Below are positions 54,693 to 64,000 of a DNA stretch of 64,000 bases, piece by piece. Within the stretch, counting starts at the first letter, position 1, and each line of letters begins with the position of its first letter. The stretch spans positions 62,001 to 126,000 of the forward strand of contig NZ_FNOX01000010.1 of assembly GCF_900107155.1 (NCBI RefSeq), read 5' to 3'. Made by a program: the position numbers and the translations under genes. This DNA comes from Pseudomonas salomonii (GTDB taxonomy: Bacteria > Pseudomonadota > Gammaproteobacteria > Pseudomonadales > Pseudomonadaceae). Under the pieces are notes generated by a model. It saw only the letters and a program-made list of their open reading frames with translations. It did no database searches and was not told the DNA's origin.

Positions 54693-55751
54693 TTAATCGT
54701 CCACTGCATCAAGGAATTCGTCTACTACAGGCATCTCGCCCAATCGTGACGGAATGTTTAACCCAAAATGCAAATAGGCGTGGCGCGTGACCACGCGGCC
54801 CCTTGGCGTACGCATGATGTAACCCTGCTGGATCAGGTACGGCTCCAGCACATCCTCAATGGTATGGCGCTCCTCACTGATGGCCGCTGCCAGGCTGTCC
54901 ACTCCGACCGGGCCGCCATCGAACTTCTCGATCATGGTCAAGAGTAGACGTCGATCCTGGTGATCGAAGCCGTGCTCGTCCACATCCAGCAGGTTCAACG
55001 CCAAATCCGCCACGGCCTTGGTGATATGCCCCTTGGCCCGTACTTCGGCAAAATCGCGCACACGACGCAGCAAGCGGTTGGCGATACGCGGCGTGCCACG
55101 GGCGCGGCGGGCGATTTCAAACGCGCCTTCCGGGTCCAGCGGCAACCCCAGGATGCCCGCCGAACGGCTGACAATGGTCGCAAGATCCGCAGTGCTATAG
55201 AACTCTAGACGTTGAACAATGCCGAAACGGTCTCGCAACGGGTTGGTCAGCATCCCGGCGCGCGTGGTGGCGCCGACCAGCGTGAACGGCGGCAGGTCGA
55301 GCTTGATCGAGCGCGCTGCCGGGCCTTCGCCGATCATGATGTCGAGCTGAAAGTCTTCCATGGCCGGGTACAGCACTTCCTCGACGATCGGCGACAGCCG
55401 GTGAATCTCGTCGATAAACAGCACGTCGTGGGGCTCAAGGTTGGTCAGCAGTGCGGCCAGGTCGCCCGGACGCTCCAGCACCGGGCCGGAGGTGGACTTG
55501 ATCGACACGCCCATCTCCTGGGCGATGATCATGGCCAGGGTGGTCTTGCCCAAGCCCGGCGGGCCGAAGATCAACGTGTGATCAAGGGACTCGTTGCGCC
55601 CACGCGCAGCCTGGATAAACAGCTCCATCTGCTCGCGCACGGTCGGCTGGCCGATGTAGTCGGCAAGGCTGACGGGGCGGATGGCGCGGTCCTGGACTTC
55701 TTCTCGGTCGCGCGGGCCGGTGGCCGCGATCAGACGATCAGCTTCAATCAC
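54693..55751 (-). CDS. ruvB: Holliday-junction DNA helicase RuvB
   Basis: The product is 352 residues. Walker A is GPPGLGKTTL, Walker B DEIHRLSP and sensor-1 GATTRAG, and the C-terminal winged helix is present. It drives branch migration with RuvA. GTG 55751 abuts the ruvA stop (55752-55754). Confidence 0.97.
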   Translation of the reverse strand: MIEADRLIAATGPRDREEVQDRAIRPVSLADYIGQPTVREQMELFIQAARGRNESLDHTLIFGPPGLGKTTLAMIIAQEMGVSIKSTSGPVLERPGDLAALLTNLEPHDVLFIDEIHRLSPIVEEVLYPAMEDFQLDIMIGEGPAARSIKLDLPPFTLVGATTRAGMLTNPLRDRFGIVQRLEFYSTADLATIVSRSAGILGLPLDPEGAFEIARRARGTPRIANRLLRRVRDFAEVRAKGHITKAVADLALNLLDVDEHGFDHQDRRLLLTMIEKFDGGPVGVDSLAAAISEERHTIEDVLEPYLIQQGYIMRTPRGRVVTRHAYLHFGLNIPSRLGEMPVVDEFLDAVDD

Positions 55752-56363
55752 TTAAATCATTCCCTTCAGGGCTCGGCGGATCATGTCTTCGCTGCTCAGG
55801 TTCTTGTCCTTGATGGCCGATACGGCTTTGCTGGCTTCCTGGGGCTTGTAGCCCAGGGAAATCAGCGCGCTCACCGCATCGCTTTCGGCACTGGCGACCT
55901 GGCCGGCCGGCATGTCCGGCTGGTTCGGTACCAGGGCAAACATGTTCGGCACCACTTCCCAGGCCTTGAAACGGTCCTTGAGTTCGACCAGCAGGCGCTC
56001 GGCGGTTTTCTTGCCGACACCGGGCACCTTGGTCAACGCTGATGTGTCCTGGGCCGAAACCGCGCGTACCAGTTCGTCCACTTCCAGGCTCGACATCAAC
56101 GCCAACGCCAACTTGGGCCCCACGCCATTGAGGCGAATCAGCTCACGAAAGAAGTCGCGGTCGCGCTTGCCAATGAAACCATAGAGCAATTGCGCGTCTT
56201 CGCGCACCACCAAATGCGTGTGCAATGTTATCGGCTCGCCAATCGACGGCAGGCGATACAGGGTGGTCATGGGCACTTCCAGCTCATACCCCAACCCATT
56301 TACATCCAGAATCAGGTGCGGCGGCTGTTTCTCAGCCAGGGTGCCGCGCAAGCGTCCAATCAC
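55752..56363 (-). CDS. ruvA: Holliday-junction binding protein RuvA
   Basis: The product is 203 residues. The OB-like domain I (MIGRLRGTLAEKQPPHLILD) is followed by two HhH motifs (LIRLNGVGPKLALALMS; LTKVPGVGKKTAERLLVEL) and domain III (DAVSALISLGYKPQEASKAV) for RuvB. GTG 56363. Start codons of ruvA, ruvB and tolQ are all GTG. Confidence 0.97.
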   Translation of the reverse strand: MIGRLRGTLAEKQPPHLILDVNGLGYELEVPMTTLYRLPSIGEPITLHTHLVVREDAQLLYGFIGKRDRDFFRELIRLNGVGPKLALALMSSLEVDELVRAVSAQDTSALTKVPGVGKKTAERLLVELKDRFKAWEVVPNMFALVPNQPDMPAGQVASAESDAVSALISLGYKPQEASKAVSAIKDKNLSSEDMIRRALKGMI

Positions 56364-56430
56364 GGTTCAGATCCTTAAAGCTTGGGGTCAGAACGCGGCC
56401 TGACCGGAAATTACGATTGCGCTGATGCTA

Positions 56431-56955
56431 TCAGAGACGCAGCCGCCCGCCACGACTGCGTGCGGTGCCCAAGCCATGCGGCAAGAGGCTGGAACGCGTG
56501 TGCGCATGGCAAATGGCGATGGCCAGGGCGTCGGAGGCGTCGATTTGCGGCTTTGAGGTGAGCTTGAGCATGTGCATGACCATCATCTGCACCTGCTCTT
56601 TATTCGCCGCGCCGGTGCCGACCACGGCCTGTTTGACCTGGGTCGCGGTGTATTCGGCGATTTCCATGCCCTCCTCCGCACCGGCCACAATAGCAGCGCC
56701 ACGGGCCTGGCCGAGCTTTAAGGCAGAATCGGCGTTTTTGGCCATAAAGACCTTTTCGATACCCATGGTGACCGGCCCGTAGGTCTGGATCACTTCACGC
56801 ACGCCGCGGTACACAATCTGCAGGCGCTCGGCCAACTCGCCCGCGCCGGTACGGATGCAGCCCGAAGCGACATAGACGCAGCCACGCGGGGTGTGTTGCA
56901 CCACGCCAAAACCGGTGATGCGCGAACCGGGGTCGATACCTAGGATTAAAGTCAT
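56431..56955 (-). CDS. ruvC: Crossover junction endonuclease RuvC
   Basis: The product is 174 residues, an RNase-H-like nuclease. MTLILGIDPGSRITGFG carries the first catalytic Asp (D8). GIEKVFMAKNADSALKLGQARG holds the Glu, and DASDALAIAICH the last two Asp. It resolves junctions moved by RuvAB. ATG 56955. It is first in ruvCAB. Confidence 0.97.
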   Translation of the reverse strand: MTLILGIDPGSRITGFGVVQHTPRGCVYVASGCIRTGAGELAERLQIVYRGVREVIQTYGPVTMGIEKVFMAKNADSALKLGQARGAAIVAGAEEGMEIAEYTATQVKQAVVGTGAANKEQVQMMVMHMLKLTSKPQIDASDALAIAICHAHTRSSLLPHGLGTARSRGGRLRL

Positions 56956-57002
56956 AACGCCTGCGGGTTGGGTAAACACATTTTCTTAAACAGAGAAGAT
57001 CC

Positions 57003-57096
57003 AATGTGGGAGCGGGCTTGCTCGCGAAAGCGATCTGTCAGTCCGTATATGAGTTGACTGAAACACCGCTTTCGCGAGCAAGCCCGCTCCCACATT
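57003..57096. repeat. REP pair, 'GCGGGCTTGCTCGCGAA' class
   Basis: AATGTGGGAGCGGGCTTGCT at 57003 mirrors AGCAAGCCCGCTCCCACATT ending at 57096. It lies between yebC and ruvC. Confidence 0.9.
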
Positions 57097-57113
57097 TTGA
57101 TCTACATCATCCC

Positions 57114-57860
<747 letters not shown>

Positions 57861-57931
57861 AACACAACTCCGAAAATTCTCTAGAAACCTTATCAATCCC
57901 GCCCCAGGCAGGAATTCCCTCTTTTAAACGC

Positions 57932-57960
57932 AAAGGCGCATCCGAAGATGCGCCTTTTTG
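57932..57960. terminator. Hairpin terminator between yebC and aspS
   Basis: AGGCGCATC/GATGCGCCT (57934-57942 with 57947-57955), CGAA loop. The T5 is on the plus side; on the minus strand, where aspS ends 38 bp earlier, the T run is broken (CCTTTGCGTTT). Confidence 0.7.
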
Positions 57961-57997
57961 ACTGCGTACAACTTTATCGCGCTTTCACGCCGCAGCC

Positions 57998-59773
<1,776 letters not shown>

Positions 59774-59880
59774 GGTAGTGGTTTCACTTCTCGTAATTCG
59801 AAATTCGGTGGAGGCTCGCCTCGTCACCGTACAGTTAAGCAGGGGACGGATAATGCAGGAGCCTGCGCGTAGAGTTCAAC

Positions 59881-60102
59881 TCAGTCTGCTTTGTCGCCGC
59901 CCGCCAGATTCTTCTTGGCGCCGGTCTTGAAGTCGGTCTCATACCAGCCGCCGCCGCTCAGGCGGAAGCCCGGCATGGACAACATCTTCTTCAGCTCAGG
60001 TGCCTGGCAGGCAGGGCAATCGACCAGCGGCGCGGCGCTGATCTTCTGAATGGCTTCCAACTGATGACCACAGGAAGCACATTGATAATCGTACATGGGC
60101 AT
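59881..60102 (-). CDS. FmdB-family zinc-ribbon protein
   Basis: The product is 73 residues. MPMYDYQCASCGH and CPACQAPELKKMLS give a two-pair CxxC zinc ribbon, then a Gly-rich end. FmdB was named in formamidase gene clusters. Its regulatory role is unclear, and it commonly precedes aspS as here. ATG 60102. Confidence 0.92.
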   Translation of the reverse strand: MPMYDYQCASCGHQLEAIQKISAAPLVDCPACQAPELKKMLSMPGFRLSGGGWYETDFKTGAKKNLAGGDKAD

Positions 60103-60269
60103 GGAGATGTCTCGGCGATCAGATCGTAACTGCGCCACGCCCACCCTGTGGATAAGCCGGGGCGCGCAGCAAAGCGCGGGATTATATCTGGTAAATCGAC
60201 ACAGCGCAGCCGGCTTTCTGCCCGAAGCCTGGCCCGCCTTGACGGTGGGCCCGCTTCGCAACCGGCGGA

Positions 60270-60611
60270 TTAATCCAGGCCCGTGGCGCTGACACGATCT
60301 TTTAATACGTGGACCACGCACACCACCCGCACCAACCCGCTGAAGTTCTTCACTCCCCCGTAACGCAAATGCACTTCCCGATCGACATACGACAGCAACG
60401 CGCTGACTGAACAGGCATTGATCCTGGCTATCTCCGTGAGGATATTCCAATAGATCTGCTCAAGACGCAGGCAGGTGGAAAACCCATTGAGCCTGACCGA
60501 CCGGGACAATGGCTTGGCCAGTCCCATGTCGAACCCTTTGGCAAAGGGGTCGACCTTTATCTTGTGAAAACCGGCGGTTTCCATCACTCCATTACCCACT
60601 CCGCGTGACAT
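60270..60611 (-). CDS. Ribbon-helix-helix domain protein
   Basis: The product is 113 residues. The C-terminal part SRSVRLNGFSTCLRLEQIYW then ACSVSALLSYVDREV looks like an RHH-type DNA-binding domain (strand, then two helices). I recall this arrangement in small conserved Pseudomonas proteins. I chose ATG 60611, with GGAG 11 bases upstream; another in-frame ATG is nine codons later. It is a possible repressor of a nearby gene (dps or fmdB), without direct proof. Confidence 0.68.
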   Translation of the reverse strand: MSRGVGNGVMETAGFHKIKVDPFAKGFDMGLAKPLSRSVRLNGFSTCLRLEQIYWNILTEIARINACSVSALLSYVDREVHLRYGGVKNFSGLVRVVCVVHVLKDRVSATGLD

Positions 60612-60792
60612 ACACCTGACACTCCATTGCCAAACAGCAGCCCATGGGTTTCTCCCATTGGGCAGTGGGCCTATAAAACAGCAGGGCGAGAGGAGCAGCC
60701 AGAAGACGCGGATTGGAAAGTTGTAGGACAACGCCAGGAAATGCGGAGAAACAAGCGAGCGGCGCCAGGAAGGCGCCGCTCAGGGGGTGCTT

Positions 60793-61266
60793 TTATTGGT
60801 TTTCAAGCAAGGAACGCAGCATCCACGCGGTTTTCTCGTGAACCTGCATGCGCTGGGTCAACAGGTCGGCGGTCGGCTCGTCGCTGACCTTGTCGAGCAA
60901 TGGGAAAATACCGCGCGCGGTGCGGGTGACGGCTTCCTGGCCGGCCACCAGTTGCTTGATCATCTCTTCGGCGCTGGGCACGCCCTCTTCTTCCTTGATC
61001 GAAGACAGCCGGGCATAGATCGAATAGGCTCCCGGTGCCGGGAAGCCCAGGGCACGGATACGCTCGGCAATGGAGTCCACCGCCAGTGCGAGTTCGTTGT
61101 ACTGCTCCTCGAACATCAAGTGCAGCGTACGAAACATGGGGCCCGTGACGTTCCAGTGGAAGTTGTGGGTTTTCAAATACAGTACATAGGTATCGGACAG
61201 CAGCCGTGAAAGCCCATCGACGATGGATTTACGGTCTTCTTCACTGATACCAATATCGATTGCCAT
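60793..61266 (-). CDS. dps: Dps-like ferritin
   Basis: The product is 157 residues. The ferroxidase region TYVLYLKTHNFHWNVTGPMF, then LHLMFEEQYNELALAVDSIA, matches Dps/bacterioferritin-like 12-mers. They oxidise and store iron with peroxide and protect DNA. No long Lys-rich tail is seen, so DNA binding may be weak. ATG 61266 follows AAGGGG. It has its own promoter region. Confidence 0.92.
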   Translation of the reverse strand: MAIDIGISEEDRKSIVDGLSRLLSDTYVLYLKTHNFHWNVTGPMFRTLHLMFEEQYNELALAVDSIAERIRALGFPAPGAYSIYARLSSIKEEEGVPSAEEMIKQLVAGQEAVTRTARGIFPLLDKVSDEPTADLLTQRMQVHEKTAWMLRSLLENQ

Positions 61267-61678
61267 GTTTTTCCCCTTCAATTGACGAACATTCATTGAT
61301 CAGGTGCAGGACCACTCTAGCAAGAGTGCCGGCGGTGTGCAGCCCGGCACCGGCCGGGTGAGATGCGGCAAATTGCCCCGCTCGGCCGACAAAGCCTTTG
61401 CACAGCGAGAAAGCCTCTAAATGTCGCGCAAAACAGCCGCACCCGTCTAGGACAAGTGTTTTACGCAGAAATGCTATTGCCCTTGCAACGCCCCGAAATG
61501 CTTGATTTGAGTAGGCACAGCCTTTGCTGTTAAATAGGCGGCGTGTGGTTACCGTTCATTTCTGCGGGACACCACATAGGCTGATACCCGCGCACGTGCC
61601 CAACGCCTCCCATTGTTCAGAAGCGAACCGTGCCAGTCAGCTCTTCCTTGTGATCCGTCTTAACGTGAGTTAATCAAA
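61267..61678. other. 412-bp intergenic region (dps / cold-shock-membrane gene)
   Basis: No gene on either strand. It must hold divergent promoters for dps and the membrane cold-shock-domain gene and a long 5' UTR for the latter. I see a TTAAAT -10-like hexamer at 61529-61534 but no consensus -35 at 16-18 bp from it. Confidence 0.4.
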
Positions 61679-62281
61679 ATGTTGAAAATCGTCCACCTCC
61701 TGACGGGCGTTGCAGCTTTGCTGCTGTCCTTTATTCCGAGTCTGCAGCCTGAAAGCCTGCCGTACCTGGAACAACATGACGCCCTGTACCTGGCCTTGTT
61801 CGGCCTTCTTAACCTGACGCTCGCACCGGTAATCCCTTACTGGAACAAAGGCACGCGTCATCAACTGCAAAACCTGGTCAGCGCGCTGCTGGTACTGACC
61901 GTTGTCGTGCAAACCCTCACCCTCCTGGCACCTATGCCTGAAGTGGGCGGCCACCCGGCCATCCTGCTCAGCCTGGTGATTGCTGTGGTCGCCATCGTTC
62001 TTCACCTGGCCATCAGCTTCTACCGTTCGTCGCCTGCTGCGGCGTCGCAAAACTACGACATGACCAACCGGGATACCGGGACCGTCAAGTGGTTCAACAC
62101 GTCCAAAGGCTTCGGCTTTATTTCCCGCGATTCGGGCGACGATATCTTCGTCCACTTCCGGGCTATCCGTGGCGAAGGCCATCGCGTCCTGGTCGAAGGC
62201 CAGCGCGTGGAGTTCTCCGTCATGAACCGCGACAAAGGCCTGCAAGCCGAAGACGTGATTGCGGCCCTGCCGCGTCGCTGA
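61679..62281 (+). CDS. Membrane-anchored cold-shock-domain protein
   Basis: The product is 200 residues. The first ~115 hold about four hydrophobic segments (3-20, 36-53, 64-83, 94-114). A short Ser/Ala linker leads to a complete cold-shock domain (132-200) with GTVKWFNTSKGFGFISRDSG, RNP1 at 143-148 and RNP2 IFVHF at 156-160. The family known to me from P. aeruginosa (near PA0961) is called cold-shock. The fusion would tie nucleic-acid binding to the inner membrane. ATG 61679. It is followed by a strong terminator. Confidence 0.9.
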   Translation: MLKIVHLLTGVAALLLSFIPSLQPESLPYLEQHDALYLALFGLLNLTLAPVIPYWNKGTRHQLQNLVSALLVLTVVVQTLTLLAPMPEVGGHPAILLSLVIAVVAIVLHLAISFYRSSPAAASQNYDMTNRDTGTVKWFNTSKGFGFISRDSGDDIFVHFRAIRGEGHRVLVEGQRVEFSVMNRDKGLQAEDVIAALPRR

Positions 62282-62298
62282 TTCCTACCCGCAGCGCA

Positions 62299-62339
62299 TA
62301 AAAAACCGCGATCCGGCTGAGCCGGATCGCGGTTTTTTT
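62299..62339 (+). terminator. Strong terminator after the membrane cold-shock-domain gene
   Basis: 15-bp perfect stem AAACCGCGATCCGGC/GCCGGATCGCGGTTT, TGA loop, T7. It can also serve slyX on the minus strand. Confidence 0.95.
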
Positions 62340-62365
62340 ATGTGCGGCCATTAATGCCGTGGCTA

Positions 62366-62572
62366 TCAATAATGTGGCGGTGGTGCTTCTTCTTCGGAGG
62401 TCTCGAACTGCCCGCCCATTTCTTCCTGGCGCTTGAGCAGCGCCGTCATCTGCATCTGCAGGCGTTCAACCGCACGCTGCTGGGTGACCAGAATGTCATT
62501 GAGGGTCTCGATGGTATCGTCCTGGAACGCCAGGCGACTTTCCAGATCGGTAACGCGGTCTTGCAGGTCCAT
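62366..62572 (-). CDS. slyX: SlyX-family protein
   Basis: The product is 68 residues and almost all coiled coil: MDLQDRVTDLESRLAFQDDT then QRAVERLQMQMTALLKRQEE, ending PPPHY as in SlyX. The cellular role is uncertain (it was named for a lysis phenotype). ATG 62572 starts 3 bases after the HIT gene stop. Confidence 0.93.
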   Translation of the reverse strand: MDLQDRVTDLESRLAFQDDTIETLNDILVTQQRAVERLQMQMTALLKRQEEMGGQFETSEEEAPPPHY

Positions 62573-62575
62573 GAT

Positions 62576-63001
62576 TCAGTCCTGGGTAAAGATGAAGTCG
62601 GCAGGTAACAACCCGCGCAATTGGCCGCGAATCGCCGCCACTTGCTCATCGGTATAAGGCCGTGCCGGGTGTTTGCCCCAGACCGGTGCCGGCCAGGCCG
62701 CATCGTCACGCTTGCGCACAATGACATGCACGTGCAACTGGCTGACCACATTCCCCAGCGCACCGATGTTCATTTTGTCGGCGGCCAGCCCTTCATTGAG
62801 CAACTGCGCCAGGGTGGTCGTCTCTTGCCACAACCGGTGTTGATCGGCGACATCCAGTTGAAACACTTCGCTGATACCGTCGAGGCGTGGCACCAGGATG
62901 AACCACGGGTAGTTGGCGTCGTTGGACAGCAGCAGGCGGCAGAGCGGAAAGTCTCCAATGGCCAGTGTGTCTTGTTGCAGGCGTTGGTCTAAGGCGAACA
63001 C
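62576..63001 (-). CDS. HIT-family protein
   Basis: The product is 141 residues. The histidine-triad motif is QLHVHVIVRKR near the middle. ANYPWFILVPR is typical of proteobacterial Fhit/HIT relatives. It probably hydrolyses or transfers nucleoside phosphates. GTG 63001 follows GGAG 8 bases before it; longer in-frame starts are less supported. It is the first gene of the HIT-slyX pair. Confidence 0.88.
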   Translation of the reverse strand: MFALDQRLQQDTLAIGDFPLCRLLLSNDANYPWFILVPRLDGISEVFQLDVADQHRLWQETTTLAQLLNEGLAADKMNIGALGNVVSQLHVHVIVRKRDDAAWPAPVWGKHPARPYTDEQVAAIRGQLRGLLPADFIFTQD

Positions 63002-63742
63002 GCGGCACTCCGTTCGGCAGGTCAATTTCAGGTGCTCAGCATACCTTCGAATGCCCAAGGCTTCACGGCGAATGCGGGAGCGTTGAGGCCACTGAGCGAA
63101 AAAAGCACGCACCCTTTCGAGGCAGGCAAATATTTGAGCTACGCTAAATCGGGCCTCAGCGGGATGCACCAAAATGACCCACCCGTGCCTCAAAGGGATC
63201 CGCCAATTACCCACTCAAGGGGTGAACCGGTAACGCTTTGCCCTGGCACAGTTTTTTTGTACCTCCCAAAAGGTGTTTCAGCGGGGCGTCAAGCCCAAAC
63301 CAAACGACGTAAGAAGCCCGTGCTTATGCGGTTTTTACACGGCCGTAACGTTTTTCACGAAAAAATGACATTCGGTTACCGCTTTGTGCACGCTTGTTGC
63401 ATTCACACCCGTATCGTCGGCAACGGCACCCGTTTGGATACGGGTGTTACGCGATAAGAACAGTAGCGTTCAGGTGCATTTCAAGGATGAGTTCAAACTT
63501 CGCAAGGGGTAGGAATACCGCACTTTAGTTGTCAGCCTGGTGACACTCAGGCTGTGAATTTGCGACAGGGAAATAGCAATTTACGACAGCCTCGTAAAGA
63601 AGCTGAAAGGATAGATGAGTAAGTATCGTCAATAGGGTCTGCGTGATATAACTTTGCGCCGACACAAAAAAGAAAGAGCCGCCCAGATAAAAATACAGGT
63701 GGGACGGCAGTACTCTTCCTAAAACCAAAGGAGCAAATCACG
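63002..63742. other. 741-bp intergenic region before oprD-like gene
   Basis: No credible gene. A small hairpin CACCCGT/ACGGGTG lies at 63427-63446. The region also has the start of the HIT gene on the minus strand and the promoter and 5' UTR of the porin. Substrate-responsive control of OprD porins is common, but I see no clear operator. Confidence 0.5.
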
Positions 63743-64000
63743 ATGCGCGTGATGAAGTGGAGCATGATCGCCCTGGCTGTATCAGCAGGCACCTCGCAGT
63801 TCGCAATGGCGTCCGCCCAGGACGACTCCAAGGGCTTTGTTGAAGACAGCACGTTCAGCATCAATACCCGTTTGCTGAACTTTCGTCGGGACTTCCGTAA
63901 TAACGATACCGGCAAGAGCTACACCAATGAAACCGGCCTGGGCTTCAACGGTCTGTTCCAGTCCGGCTACACCCAAGGCACCATCGGTGTCGGTGTTGAC
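63743..64000 (+). CDS. OprD-family porin, N-terminal part (cut by window end)
   Basis: The product begins MRVMKWSMIALAVSAGTSQF with a cleavable signal (end near AMASA). The mature part GFVEDSTFSINTRLLNFRRD is the first strand of an OprD-type porin (LNxRN signature). ATG 63743 follows AAAGGAG. Some 86 of about 420 residues are in the window. Substrate cannot be assigned from this piece. Confidence 0.9.
   Translation, partial: MRVMKWSMIALAVSAGTSQFAMASAQDDSKGFVEDSTFSINTRLLNFRRDFRNNDTGKSYTNETGLGFNGLFQSGYTQGTIGVGVD

Noticed and set aside
63032..63457. 141-codon plus-strand frame between HIT and porin genes
   Set aside because: No ribosome site, odd composition, and it partly overlaps the antisense side of the HIT upstream region. 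I treat it as noncoding.

Overview
The window reads as a chromosomal segment of a fluorescent-group Pseudomonas. The evidence is high GC, Pseudomonas-type REP/REPIN repeats between genes, the arcDABC arginine deiminase operon, a GcsR-type regulator beside a second glycine cleavage cluster, and a tRNA-Lys/queCE/tol-pal/ruvCAB/yebC/aspS/dps/slyX/oprD gene order that I know from P. aeruginosa PAO1 (around PA0958-PA0976, from memory). There are no phage, IS or CRISPR elements. Coding density is high and no gene looks broken. Only the two edge genes (EAL domain, OprD porin) are cut by the window.

Layout. 1-7.6 kb: end of an EAL protein, a lipoprotein imelysin, TrkH, an AraC-type regulator, an Mpo1-like membrane protein, two very small proteins, an MFS exporter, ArfB and a cytochrome c. 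7.6-10.9 kb: an AroP-type permease (minus strand) with an unusually structured 5' leader, and divergently a two-gene cassette: a 45-residue acidic peptide with no Lys or Arg, then an M29-peptidase-like enzyme. This cassette and the aroP leader are the least ordinary parts of the window. 11-16 kb (minus): PHP, YciO-like, scpA, scpB, DUF1289, rluB. 16-21.7 kb: yciB, yciI, a coiled-coil membrane protein, cpxR/spy-like/cpxA, and a CoA transferase. 21.8-29.7 kb: alkA coupled to an ArcD paralogue (minus), diverging from arcD-arcA-arcB-arcC-DUF5064. 29.9-37.7 kb: gcsR, gcvH, gcvP, sdaA, gcvT, with three enhancer-like palindromes and a sigma-54 promoter before gcvH. 38-43 kb: a cold-shock protein, an RDD protein, nadA, an unrecognised 525-residue protein and a FadL-type porin. 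43.7-47.4 kb: pstSCAB without phoU. 47.5-64 kb: tRNA-Lys, queC/queE, the ybgC-tolQRAB-pal-cpoB operon, ruvCAB, yebC, aspS, an FmdB zinc ribbon, an RHH protein, dps, a membrane-anchored cold-shock-domain protein, slyX, a HIT protein and the start of an OprD porin.

Functional themes. Amino-acid use is prominent: arginine fermentation (arcDABC), glycine and serine catabolism under sigma-54 control, and aromatic amino-acid uptake. Envelope maintenance (Tol-Pal, Cpx, ArfB-type rescue nearby), chromosome upkeep (ScpAB, RuvABC, AlkA, Dps) and phosphate uptake make up most of the rest.

Functional names rest on motifs and remembered family features. No database search was possible. Start codons were chosen by ribosome-binding site and family length, and several are GTG.
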